20,362 nucleotides of DNA from Eubacteriales bacterium (GTDB taxonomy: Bacteria > Bacillota_A > Clostridia > Christensenellales > Aristaeellaceae), in the NCBI GenBank assembly GCA_029974855.1, contig JARKQO010000519.1, forward strand, positions 1 through 20,362. Direction: 5' to 3'. The notes beneath the pieces are model-generated. The model did no database searches and was not told where the DNA came from. It saw only the letters and a program-made list of their open reading frames with translations. Positions 7,753 to 13,812 of this stretch are shown here, piece after piece. A program made the translations under genes and the position numbers. How positions within the stretch are numbered: the first letter of the stretch is position 1; each line of letters opens with the position of its first letter.

Positions 7753-7772
7753 CACGTGGGGCGGCCATCAGC

Positions 7773-7898
7773 GAGCCTGCTCAAAAAGCCACAGATGCGC
7801 GAAAGCAAGGGGGGCAAGGGGCTGAGCGTACCGTAACGTACGTGATGCCCCTTGCCCCCCGCAGCTGACAAAGCAGATGGGGCTTTTTCAGCAGGCTC
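7773..7898. mobile_element. MITE-like 126-bp palindromic element
   Basis: Imperfect 20-base terminal inverted repeats begin GAGCCTGCT and contain a run AAAAAGCC (7773-7792 and 7879-7898, 18 of 20 matching). Inside them is a second, perfect 14-bp inverted repeat GGGGGGCAAGGGGC (7809-7822 with 7847-7860), and near the centre CGTAC (7827-7831) faces GTACG (7838-7842). No open reading frame lies within. The outer repeats resemble insertion-sequence ends of the IS1182 type (CTTTTTCA-CAGGCTC), which I recall only generally. No clear target duplication flanks it. It lies between a terminator and the terminator-like hairpin of the next gene, a typical safe site for such an element. Confidence 0.6.
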
Positions 7899-7900
7899 AA

Positions 7901-7934
7901 AGCAAAAGGCCCTCCTTGCGGAGGACCTTTTGCT
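7901..7934 (-). terminator. Terminator-like hairpin after the zinc-ribbon gene
   Basis: AGCAAAAGG (7901-7909) pairs with CCTTTTGCT (7926-7934), and inside it CCTCC pairs with GGAGG around a four-base loop, with one mismatch. It starts 28 bases beyond the minus-strand stop codon. The T-rich arm lies at the 3' end on either strand, so it may work in both directions. Confidence 0.65.
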
Positions 7935-7962
7935 GTATCCCTTTTTGCAAAGGGGCGCATAC

Positions 7963-8253
7963 TTAATACTGGCTCTGGCGGTTACGCTCGAAGCAGTCAC
8001 GGCAGTATACGGGACGATCTCCACGGGGCTGGAAGGGCACCTGGGTGGTGGCTCCGCAACCGTCGCAGATCACTTCGTACATTTGGCGTTCGCCGCGGTT
8101 GGGGTTCTGGCTGTTGCGGCGGGCACTGCGGCAACCGGGGCAACGGCTGGGCTCGTTCTGGAATCCCTTGTCAGCAAAGAATTGCTGTTCGGAAGCGGAG
8201 AAAACGAACTCGGCGCCACAGTCCCGGCAGGTTAGGGTTTTGTCTTCAAACAT
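7963..8253 (-). CDS. Small double zinc-ribbon protein
   Basis: 96 residues with eight Cys in four CxxC pairs, forming two zinc-ribbon units. The first (C9/C12 with C38/C41; TCRDCGAEFVFSASEQQFF then RCPGCRSARR) matches the probable zinc-ribbon family zf-trcl. The second (C63/C66 with C84/C87; VICDGCGATTQVPFQP then RPVYCRDCF) matches the widespread CxxC-type ribbon with the VPF-P-PVYC pattern. Such small proteins are common in Bacillota and are thought to bind nucleic acid or zinc; the precise role is unknown. The start at 8253 is preceded by GGAGGTAG ten bases upstream. That ribosome binding site can pair with a segment of the long leader (see 8254-8364). Nearby genes do not point to a pathway. 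Confidence 0.92.
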   Translation of the reverse strand: MFEDKTLTCRDCGAEFVFSASEQQFFADKGFQNEPSRCPGCRSARRNSQNPNRGERQMYEVICDGCGATTQVPFQPRGDRPVYCRDCFERNRQSQY

Positions 8254-8364
8254 GGTTAGGCTACCTCCAAAATAGATGATCTGTGTCCCAAGCGCTTCTA
8301 GTTGATTGGTTCTCGGATTTCCAGCTCTCGGACATCAAGAACGAAGGAGGTAGGAACCTAAACC
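8254..8364 (-). promoter_or_regulatory. Leader able to mask the zinc-ribbon ribosome binding site
   Basis: On the minus strand, all 15 bases from the Shine-Dalgarno sequence to the start codon (GGAGGTAGCCTAACC, 8268-8254) are complementary to a leader segment at 8364-8346: GGTT, one unpaired T, AGG, unpaired TTC, then CTACCTCC. The eight bases covering the Shine-Dalgarno sequence pair without a break. The arms are 77 bases apart, with room for an inner structure (a GTTCT/AGAAC pair and two TCCGAGA copies lie between). This could act as an RNA thermosensor or other translational switch. The pairing is seen in sequence; the regulatory role is inferred. Confidence 0.5.
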
Positions 8365-8394
8365 GAAACGACCTTTGGCTGGGTCAACGGACGT

Positions 8395-8403
8395 ATTATA
8401 GCA
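8395..8403 (-). promoter_or_regulatory. Extended -10 promoter of the zinc-ribbon gene
   Basis: Reading the minus strand gives TGCTATAAT, a consensus TATAAT preceded by the TG of an extended -10 element. The -35 position holds only weak matches, which extended -10 promoters tolerate. Transcription would start near 8388, giving a leader of about 135 bases before the start at 8253. Confidence 0.65.
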
Positions 8404-8575
8404 TGAAAACCTGGCCTTGCATAGCGTTTTGTAAAATATTTTTTCGGGGCGGCTCCAGGGGCCTCAGCCAGTGGGAGGATCTCCCAAAAGCACTACCAAA
8501 TGTAGGAATTTGATACTTGAGGCCGGATATTTGACCTCTGGTCACTTGTAAAACCCTTGCCTTTTCTATATTTTA

Positions 8576-8604
8576 TTGACAGACTTGGTGAAATCCGGTG
8601 AAAC
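8576..8604 (+). promoter_or_regulatory. Possible promoter and operator of the XRE gene
   Basis: A perfect TTGACA at 8576-8581 is followed by only weak -10 candidates (TGAAAC at 8599-8604 after 17 bases). Two copies of GGTGAAA (8587-8593 and 8597-8603), ten bases apart, lie across the expected spacer and -10 region. Their helical-turn spacing and the encoded helix-turn-helix protein suggest an autoregulatory operator. This is a weak call. Confidence 0.35.
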
Positions 8605-8623
8605 TGTACGATGAAGGTGCACG

Positions 8624-8947
8624 ATGGATTATGTGGATTTGGGGCGCCGCGTTCGCAAGCAGCGGCAGGCGCTGAACTATACCCAGGAAAACTTGGCGGA
8701 GCGTGTCAACGTAAGCACCTCCTTCATTGGCCATGTGGAGCGCGGAACCCGAAAGGCCAGCCTGGAGACCTTGGTCTCCATCGCCAACGCGCTGAATGTG
8801 AGCCTGGACTATCTGCTGGCCGGCAGCCTGAAAAACAGCATCATCGGCCCCATGCCCCAGGGCCTGAACTCCAGGCAGCGGGTGGCGCTGCAAGAAATCC
8901 TCTCCACCATCCAGGATAACCTGTCCACCTGGGAGGACGACGTTTAG
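8624..8947 (+). CDS. XRE-family helix-turn-helix regulator
   Basis: 107 residues. Residues 5-62 form a Cro/C1-type helix-turn-helix (HTH_3): LGRRVRKQRQALNYTQENLAERVNVSTSFIGHVERGTRKASLETLVSIANALNVSLDYLL, in which QENLAERV and STSFIGHVERG are the helix pair that contacts DNA. A short C-terminal part (about 66-107) may mediate dimerisation. The start has a modest AAGGTG site upstream. It lies alone between an A/T-rich upstream region and two downstream hairpins, so it is probably a single-gene unit. Targets are unknown; paired GGTGAAA repeats in its own promoter region could be one. No toxin, phage gene or membrane partner sits next to it, so a phage or toxin-antitoxin role has no support here. 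Confidence 0.93.
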   Translation: MDYVDLGRRVRKQRQALNYTQENLAERVNVSTSFIGHVERGTRKASLETLVSIANALNVSLDYLLAGSLKNSIIGPMPQGLNSRQRVALQEILSTIQDNLSTWEDDV

Positions 8948-8964
8948 CGGCAAAAGCCGCTTTT
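8946..8964 (+). terminator. Terminator of the XRE gene
   Basis: AGCGGC (8946-8951), loop AAAA, GCCGCT (8956-8961), then a TTTT run. The stem includes the last two bases of the stop codon. Confidence 0.75.
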
Positions 8965-8977
8965 CCCCTGCTTTGAC

Positions 8978-9029
8978 GCGCAAAGGCAAGGGCCGCTCCT
9001 TTCGGGCGGCCCCTTGCCTTTGCGCTTTT
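8978..9029. terminator. Long bidirectional terminator between XRE and dapB
   Basis: GCGCAAAGGCAAGGG pairs with CCCTTGCCTTTGCGC; after one bulged base the stem continues with CCGC/GCGG. T-runs follow on the plus strand. It lies between convergent genes and ends about 15 bases from the dapB stop, so it can serve both. Confidence 0.75.
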
Positions 9030-9043
9030 GGCTCTCTTTTGCC

Positions 9044-9811
9044 TCACGCCTCGTCCAGCATTTCCGCCACCACGTCCCGCAGGGAGTAGAGCCCGGCGGG
9101 CTTGCCCACCAGAAACCGGGCCGCCTTCAGCGCGCCCTGGGCGAACAGCGAGCGGTTCTCCGCCCTGTGGATCAGCAGCAGATGCTCCCCCTCCCCATAA
9201 AAGCCCACCTCGTGGTCCCCGGTGAGGGTGCCGCCCCGGATGGCGTGGAGGCCCACGTCCCCCTGCTGGCGCTGCTCCGTGCGGCCGTAGCGGCCATGGA
9301 CGGGGCGTATCCCCGGGCCCAGCTCCCGCCTGACGGTTTCATACAGCATCAATGCCGTGCCGCTGGGGCTGTCCGCCTTCATCCGGTGGTGCCTCTCCAC
9401 AATCTCAATGTCAAAGCCCTCCCCCAGGGCTTTGCTGGCCCTGGCCACCAGCTGCTCCAGCACATGAACCCCCAGGCTCATGTTGGCGCTGCGAAGCAGC
9501 GGCAGCGCCTGGGCGGCCTTTTCAATGCTTTTCAGCTCCACGTCGGTATAGCCCGTGGTGCACAGCACGGCGGGAAGGCTGCGGCTCCGGCAAAAGGCCA
9601 ACAGCTCCGGCAGGGCGTCGGGCCTGGAAAAATCAATCAGCACATCCCCCTGCTGGGCCACCTGCTCGTACCCCGCCGCCATGGGGAAGGCCATGGGCTG
9701 CCCCGCATAGGCCACGTCCACGCCGCATACCACCCGGATTCCTTGGCTCTCCGCCGCCGCCGCCAGCTCCCGGCCCATGCGCCCCAAAGCGCCTCCCAGC
9801 ACGATCCGCAT
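9044..9811 (-). CDS. dapB: 4-hydroxy-tetrahydrodipicolinate reductase
   Basis: 255 residues, slightly shorter than the roughly 270 of Escherichia coli. It reduces hydroxy-tetrahydrodipicolinate to tetrahydrodipicolinate with NAD(P)H in the diaminopimelate/lysine pathway, in the cytoplasm. The N-terminal Rossmann motif is MRIVLGGALGRMGRE (1-14). The signature E139-R-H141-H142-R-M-K145-A-D-S-P-S-G-T-A contains the catalytic His and Lys and the substrate-binding SGTA; Ser replaces the usual Ala in D-A-P-S. The start is chosen because the nucleotide-binding motif begins there; upstream in-frame codons run back into dapA in another frame. It is the last gene of asd-dapA-dapB, 49 bases after dapA, and that gap contains a 25-base palindrome ending just before AAGGA. 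Confidence 0.97.
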   Translation of the reverse strand: MRIVLGGALGRMGRELAAAAESQGIRVVCGVDVAYAGQPMAFPMAAGYEQVAQQGDVLIDFSRPDALPELLAFCRSRSLPAVLCTTGYTDVELKSIEKAAQALPLLRSANMSLGVHVLEQLVARASKALGEGFDIEIVERHHRMKADSPSGTALMLYETVRRELGPGIRPVHGRYGRTEQRQQGDVGLHAIRGGTLTGDHEVGFYGEGEHLLLIHRAENRSLFAQGALKAARFLVGKPAGLYSLRDVVAEMLDEA

Positions 9812-9828
9812 GCTTGTCCCATCCTTTC

Positions 9829-9853
9829 CCAAAGTGGACCGGGTCCACTTTGG
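9829..9853 (-). repeat. 25-base perfect palindrome between dapA and dapB
   Basis: CCAAAGTGGACC (9829-9840) and GGTCCACTTTGG (9842-9853) are exact complements around one central base. In RNA this forms an 11-bp stem with a three-base loop. No T-run follows on the minus strand, so it is not a standard terminator. Its 3' arm directly precedes the GGGAAAGGA region used to start dapB. It may be an mRNA processing or translation-control hairpin, or a protein-binding site. Confidence 0.8.
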
Positions 9854-9860
9854 CGGTGCG

Positions 9861-10751
9861 TTACAGCTCCACGCCCATGCCCGCCAGGGCCTCCTCCAGC
9901 TTCTCCCGGTTGGCCTGGCCAATGGGCACCAAGGGCAGGCGCACCTCGCCGCTACACAGGCCCATCATCTCCACCGCCGCCTTCACGGGGATGGGGTTCA
10001 CCTCCGCAAACAGCGCCTGGATCACCGGCAGCAGCCGCAGCTGTAAATCCACGGCGGTTTTCATGTCGCCCCTGAGGCAGCATTCCACCATGTCCGCCAT
10101 ATCCCTGGGCAGCACGTTGGACACCACCGAGATCACCCCGGCGCCCCCCAACGTCATCAGCAGCACCACCGTGTCGTCGTTGCCGCTGTACAGGGTCATC
10201 CGTCCGGCCAGCCTGCGCAGCTTCTCCATCACATAGGGCAGGTTGTAGCTGCTCTCCTTGATGCCGATGAACTTTTCGCAGGTGGCGAGGCGCTCCAGTA
10301 TCTCCGGGGACAGATCGATGGTGGTGCGGGTGGGCACGTTGTAGATGATGACGGGCAAAGCCGTCTGGTCCGCGATCTCCATGAAATGGCGGTACAGCCC
10401 CTCGGAGGAGGTTTTGTTGTAGTAGGGGGTGTTCACCAGCTGGGCCACACAGCCCAGGTCCTCGTAGCGGTTGGCGGTGTCGATCACATGCTGGGTGCAG
10501 TTGCTGCCCGTGCCGGCGATCACCGGCACCTTGCCGTTTACCGCCTTTACCACCTCCCGCACCACCAGCTCCTGCTCCTGGGCGCTCATGGTGGTGGGCT
10601 CCCCGGTGGTGCCGCAGGCCACGATGGCGGCGGTTCCGTTTTGCAGTTGAAAGTCCACCAGCCGGTGAATGGCGGGCACATCCACCTTCCCGTTGGCAAA
10701 GGGGGTCACCAGCGCTACCGCGCTGCCTTGAAACAAAGCCTGTCTCGCCAT
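9861..10751 (-). CDS. dapA: 4-hydroxy-tetrahydrodipicolinate synthase
   Basis: 296 residues, normal length for this TIM-barrel aldolase. It condenses pyruvate with aspartate semialdehyde, the first committed step to diaminopimelate and lysine. Active-site residues align with the E. coli enzyme at a constant offset of four: T48-T49 in CGTTGE, Y111 in TPYYN, Y137 in IIYNVPTRT, R142, and Schiff-base K165 in GIKESS. The lysine-inhibition site was not assessed. The start has GGAGG six bases upstream. It sits 28 bases after asd, which supplies its substrate, and 49 bases before dapB, which uses its product; the three are almost certainly one transcript. Confidence 0.98.
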   Translation of the reverse strand: MARQALFQGSAVALVTPFANGKVDVPAIHRLVDFQLQNGTAAIVACGTTGEPTTMSAQEQELVVREVVKAVNGKVPVIAGTGSNCTQHVIDTANRYEDLGCVAQLVNTPYYNKTSSEGLYRHFMEIADQTALPVIIYNVPTRTTIDLSPEILERLATCEKFIGIKESSYNLPYVMEKLRRLAGRMTLYSGNDDTVVLLMTLGGAGVISVVSNVLPRDMADMVECCLRGDMKTAVDLQLRLLPVIQALFAEVNPIPVKAAVEMMGLCSGEVRLPLVPIGQANREKLEEALAGMGVEL

Positions 10752-10779
10752 GGGCAGCCTCCTTCCGATGGGTCGGGTG

Positions 10780-11862
10780 TTACCGGGGCTGAATATACCC
10801 CAGCTTGCAAAGGTACTCCGCGCTGAGCACCCCGCCGCCGGCCGCGCCGCGAACGGTGTTGTGGCTCAGGCACACGAACTTGTAGTCCAGCACCGCGTCG
10901 GGCCGCAGGCGGCCCAAGGTGATGCCCATGCCCTTTTCAAAGTCCCGGTCCAGGCGGGTCTGGGGCCTGGTGGGGTCCTCAAAGTAGTGGAGGAACCTCC
11001 CCGGGGCGGAGGGCAGGCCCAGTCCGGCGGTGGCGGGCCTGGCATTCTCCCAGCGCTCCAGAATCTCCTCCAGGCTGGGCTTTTTCGCAAACTGCACGCT
11101 GACGGCGGCCATGTGGCCGTCGGAGCTGGCCACCCGCAGGCATTGGGCGCTGATCACCGGCTCCTGGGCCAGCTGGATGCCGCCGCCTGCTACCTTGCCG
11201 AAAATCTTCAGGGGCTCCCGCTCGCTCTTCTCGTCCTCGCCGCCGATGTAGGGGATCACGTTATCCACCATCTCCGGCCAGGCGGCGAAGGTCTTGCCCG
11301 CGCCGCTGATGGCCTGGTAGGTACAGGCCATGACCCGGCTGGGCCCAAAGTCCAGCAAAGGCCACAGGGCGGGCACATAGCTCTGGATGCTGCAATTGGG
11401 CTTCACGGCGATGAAGCCCCTCTGGGTCCCCAGGCGCTTGCGCTGCATGGGAATCACCTGGGCGTGGTCCCCGTTCACCTCCGGGATCAGCATGGGCACA
11501 TCCGGCGTCATGCGGTTGGCGCTGTTGTTGCTGATCACGGGCACATCCGCCTTGGCGTAGCGCTCCTCTAGGGCCAAAATCTCATCTTTTTTCATGTCCA
11601 CGGCGCAGAAGACGAAGTCCACCAAGGGCGCGATTTCCTCCACCCGGTCCGCGTCCATCACGGGCATGGCGGCAATAGCCTCCGGAATGGGGGTGTCAAA
11701 GGCCCAGCGGTTTTGGGTGGCCTCCCGGTAGGTCTTCCCGGCGCTGCGGCCGCTGGCCGCCAGGCAAGTGACCTGAAACCACGGATGCTCCTTCAGCAGC
11801 AGCACAAAACGCTGCCCCACCATGCCCGTAGCGCCGATGATCCCCACTCGATATTGTTGCAT
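10780..11862 (-). CDS. asd: Aspartate-semialdehyde dehydrogenase (archaeal/fungal-type)
   Basis: 360 residues. It reduces L-aspartyl phosphate to aspartate semialdehyde with NADPH, feeding lysine/diaminopimelate and threonine/methionine synthesis. The Rossmann motif is GIIGATGMVGQRF (8-19), SNNSANR lies at 111-117, catalytic Cys157 is in KPNCSIQ, and R243 and H250 are in CLRVASSDGH. The overall pattern and length fit the archaeal/fungal-type branch rather than the shorter classical bacterial branch; this is judged by eye. The start codon is placed where the nucleotide-binding domain begins, behind a GAGGGCGG site. First gene of asd-dapA-dapB, with a promoter at 11954-11982. The leader of about 85 bases is too short for a lysine riboswitch and I see no such motif. 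Confidence 0.97.
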   Translation of the reverse strand: MQQYRVGIIGATGMVGQRFVLLLKEHPWFQVTCLAASGRSAGKTYREATQNRWAFDTPIPEAIAAMPVMDADRVEEIAPLVDFVFCAVDMKKDEILALEERYAKADVPVISNNSANRMTPDVPMLIPEVNGDHAQVIPMQRKRLGTQRGFIAVKPNCSIQSYVPALWPLLDFGPSRVMACTYQAISGAGKTFAAWPEMVDNVIPYIGGEDEKSEREPLKIFGKVAGGGIQLAQEPVISAQCLRVASSDGHMAAVSVQFAKKPSLEEILERWENARPATAGLGLPSAPGRFLHYFEDPTRPQTRLDRDFEKGMGITLGRLRPDAVLDYKFVCLSHNTVRGAAGGGVLSAEYLCKLGYIQPR

Positions 11863-11953
11863 CCAACCGCCCTCTTTTCCTTTACCCTGCGGCGGGAATT
11901 CCCTTCCCTCCAAACAGTATGCTCCAAAAGGCGCGCCGTGCGCCCACTGTCAA

Positions 11954-11982
11954 AGAATACATCAACTGGAAAGCCTTGTCAA
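11954..11982 (-). promoter_or_regulatory. Sigma-A promoter of asd-dapA-dapB
   Basis: On the minus strand, TTGACA (11982-11977), a 17-base spacer and TATTCT (11959-11954). Transcription would start near 11947, giving a leader of about 85 bases. Another TTGACA on the same strand (11954-11949) has no matching -10 element. Confidence 0.75.
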
Positions 11983-11990
11983 TGCGGGCG

Positions 11991-12019
11991 TTGCATCGGC
12001 GCGGCAGCCATGGTACAAT
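11991..12019 (+). promoter_or_regulatory. Sigma-A promoter of the WG-repeat gene
   Basis: TTGCAT (11991-11996), a 17-base spacer and TACAAT (12014-12019). The -35 elements of this promoter and the divergent asd promoter are only eight bases apart, so two polymerases probably cannot bind at once. Confidence 0.75.
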
Positions 12020-12071
12020 AAGTGTAGAAACGGCGCATTTTCTTACGGACAAAAGAAACGGGGAATGGAAT

Positions 12072-13721
12072 ATGAAGCGGATCATCGGCACGGCGTTGGC
12101 TTGTCTTATGCTCATGGCTTGGGCTGCGGGGGCCCTGGCCCAGGAGTTCCTGGTGGGGGTGGAGGAAACCGCCCAGAGCCAGCCGGCTCTCTCGGAGTCT
12201 GCCCCGGAGGATGGGGCGAAGCCCCTTCCCAGGACCGGGGCGGCCATAGGGTACCAGAATGCCTTGGACATGCTGGACAGGGGCGATCTGATCAACGCCA
12301 TCAACGCCTTTGCCAGAATGGGCCAGTACGAAAGCGCGCCCCAGTACACCGCCTATTTGGAGGCCAAGCTCCACCTGCTGCGCAACAACCCCAGGAAAGC
12401 CCTGGAGGGCTTTGGCAAGCTGGGGGACTTCCTGGACAGCCGGGCCCTGGCGGCTCAGGCCCAGGCCCTCCATGGGCACCGCTTCCAGCGGGAGGGGCTG
12501 TTCGGCTTTGTGGACGGGGACGGCCAGGTGATCATCGCGCCGCAGTTTGACTGGGCCCAGCGCAGCTTCCGGCCCGAGAGCGTGACCGTGGCCGAGGGCG
12601 GCCAGCCGTCCCTGCCTGTGGCGGCGGTGTTCATGGGCGCCACCTCCTGGGACGGCACGGACCTGGCGCCCGGGGCAGGCCAATACGGCCTGGTGCGGCG
12701 GGACGGCACTTTGGCGGCGCCCCCGGCCTATGACGAGATTCTCTGGACGGTTGACGGCATTGGAGCCCTCCGCTCCGGGGAGGTTTTCACCTTGGTGGAT
12801 TTGGCAACGGGCCAGCCCCTGGGAGAGCCCTACGAGGGGGTCGGGGAGCTGAGCCAGGGCTTCATCCCGGTGAAATCCCTGGGAAAATGGGGCTATCTGC
12901 GCCGGGACGGGACCATGCTGCCCGGGGGCTTCGCCTGGGACAGCGCGCTGCCCTTCCGGGAGGGCATGGCCGGGGTCTCCCTGGAGGGGAAGGCCGGATT
13001 CATCGATACCTGGGGCGCTTTGACCATTCCCCTGGCCTTCGACGGGGTGGCGTCCTTCGGGGAGGGGATGGCGGGGGTCCGCCAGGGGAAGAAATGGGGC
13101 TTTGTGAACCCCCAGGGGCAGCTTGTGATCAAACCCGCCTTTTGGGAGGTGGGCACCTTTTCCCAGGGCCGGTGCCTGGCCAGGCGCAATACCAAATGGG
13201 GCGTCATCAACGCCCAGGGCAAATGGGTCATCTCCTACAAATACGATGAGATCATAGAGTATGACCCCATCTATCACCGGGCCTGGATGCGCAACAACAA
13301 GCTCTGGGGCCTGCTGTCTTTGGACGGGGTGGTGCTGAAGCCCGCCTGGGCCACCTTCACCCCCTTTGCCGCGGACGGCATGTCCGCGGTGAGCTACAAG
13401 GGCCGCTACGGCTACATCGACATCCGGGGGGTCAACCGCATCCCCAACGGCTTTGAGCAGGCCGCGCCCTTTTCCGCCGGGGTGGGCGGGGTGTACTCCG
13501 GGGAGGGAGGGACCCAGTATCTGAACAAGCTGGGGCGTGGCTTCTCCTTGCCCAGCAACGTGCCCACCCAGCCTTTGAACGGCTTTATCGAGGCCCGGAA
13601 GATCAACGAGGTTCTCGCGGTCCAGACGGACCCGGCCACCGGGGAAATCACCGAAACCGTGAAGTATGAGATCGCCCTGTCCCTGTATGATGTGGAGGGG
13701 AATCCCATCGAGGTCCGGTAG
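12072..13721 (+). CDS. Exported WG-repeat protein with helical N-terminal region
   Basis: 549 residues. Signal peptide 1-23 (MKRIIGTALACLML core, cleavage after ALA). Residues 24-60 are a loose linker; 62-132 look like tetratricopeptide-type helices (ALDMLDRGDLINAINAFARMGQYESAPQY and ALEGFGKLGDFLDSRALAAQAQAL). From about 140 to 510 there are roughly eight WG-type repeats: GLFGFVDGDGQVIIAPQFD, GQYGLVRRDGTLAAPPAYDE, GKWGYLRRDG, GKAGFIDTWG, KKWGFVNPQGQLVIKPAF, TKWGVINAQGKWVISYKYDE, KLWGLLSLDG and GRYGYIDIRG. WG repeats build beta-rich surfaces thought to bind partners; no enzymatic motif is seen. The upstream site is weak (GGGGAATGGA). It has its own promoter, divergent from asd, and is followed by hairpins at 13746-13807. 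Ligand and role unknown. Confidence 0.93.
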   Translation: MKRIIGTALACLMLMAWAAGALAQEFLVGVEETAQSQPALSESAPEDGAKPLPRTGAAIGYQNALDMLDRGDLINAINAFARMGQYESAPQYTAYLEAKLHLLRNNPRKALEGFGKLGDFLDSRALAAQAQALHGHRFQREGLFGFVDGDGQVIIAPQFDWAQRSFRPESVTVAEGGQPSLPVAAVFMGATSWDGTDLAPGAGQYGLVRRDGTLAAPPAYDEILWTVDGIGALRSGEVFTLVDLATGQPLGEPYEGVGELSQGFIPVKSLGKWGYLRRDGTMLPGGFAWDSALPFREGMAGVSLEGKAGFIDTWGALTIPLAFDGVASFGEGMAGVRQGKKWGFVNPQGQLVIKPAFWEVGTFSQGRCLARRNTKWGVINAQGKWVISYKYDEIIEYDPIYHRAWMRNNKLWGLLSLDGVVLKPAWATFTPFAADGMSAVSYKGRYGYIDIRGVNRIPNGFEQAAPFSAGVGGVYSGEGGTQYLNKLGRGFSLPSNVPTQPLNGFIEARKINEVLAVQTDPATGEITETVKYEIALSLYDVEGNPIEVR

Positions 13722-13737
13722 GGGAAAGATTCGGCAG

Positions 13738-13769
13738 GAGAAAAGGCCGGGGCTTGGCAAAGCCCCGGC
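13738..13769 (-). terminator. Terminator of the rarA-to-glycosyltransferase operon
   Basis: GCCGGGGCTT (13746-13755) pairs with AAGCCCCGGC (13760-13769) around a four-base loop. On the minus strand the stem is followed by CCTTTTCTCC, a pyrimidine-rich tail. It lies 20 bases after the glycosyltransferase stop. Confidence 0.65.
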
Positions 13770-13775
13770 ATGCGC

Positions 13776-13812
13776 GAAGGCCCGGCTCTCACAAGGCCGG
13801 GCCCTTCTCTTC
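13776..13812 (+). terminator. Possible terminator of the WG-repeat gene
   Basis: GAAGGCCCGGC pairs with GCCGGGCCCTTC with one bulged base, followed by a pyrimidine-rich tail (TCTTCCCCTTT). It overlaps the last codons of the convergent glycosyltransferase gene. The tail is imperfect, so the call is tentative. Confidence 0.45.

Larger units (their letters stand above)
8254..8623. other. 370-bp intergenic region with divergent regulatory signals
   Basis: This gene-free stretch is visibly richer in A and T than its surroundings. The left part is the minus-strand leader of the zinc-ribbon gene and its extended -10 promoter at 8395-8403. The right part carries a possible plus-strand promoter for the XRE gene. 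Between them (about 8424-8530) I see only a small TGGGAG-GAT-CTCCCA hairpin near 8472-8486. A GTG-initiated reading frame at 8283-8513 has no ribosome binding site and no recognisable protein. Confidence 0.7.

Noticed and set aside
8283..8513. 76-codon GTG-initiated frame in the intergenic region
   Set aside because: No ribosome binding site, no recognisable protein, and it overlaps the minus-strand promoter and leader.
8624..8947. XRE protein as antitoxin or phage repressor
   Set aside because: No toxin-like partner, integrase or phage gene lies nearby; terminators isolate it on the right.
11863..11947. Lysine riboswitch or T-box upstream of asd
   Set aside because: The predicted leader is only about 85 bases, too short for a lysine riboswitch, and no T-box or riboswitch core motif was seen.
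11979..13760. 593-codon minus-strand frame opposite the WG-repeat gene
   Set aside because: The plus strand shows a signal peptide and regular WG repeats; the antisense product has neither domain nor ribosome binding site support.
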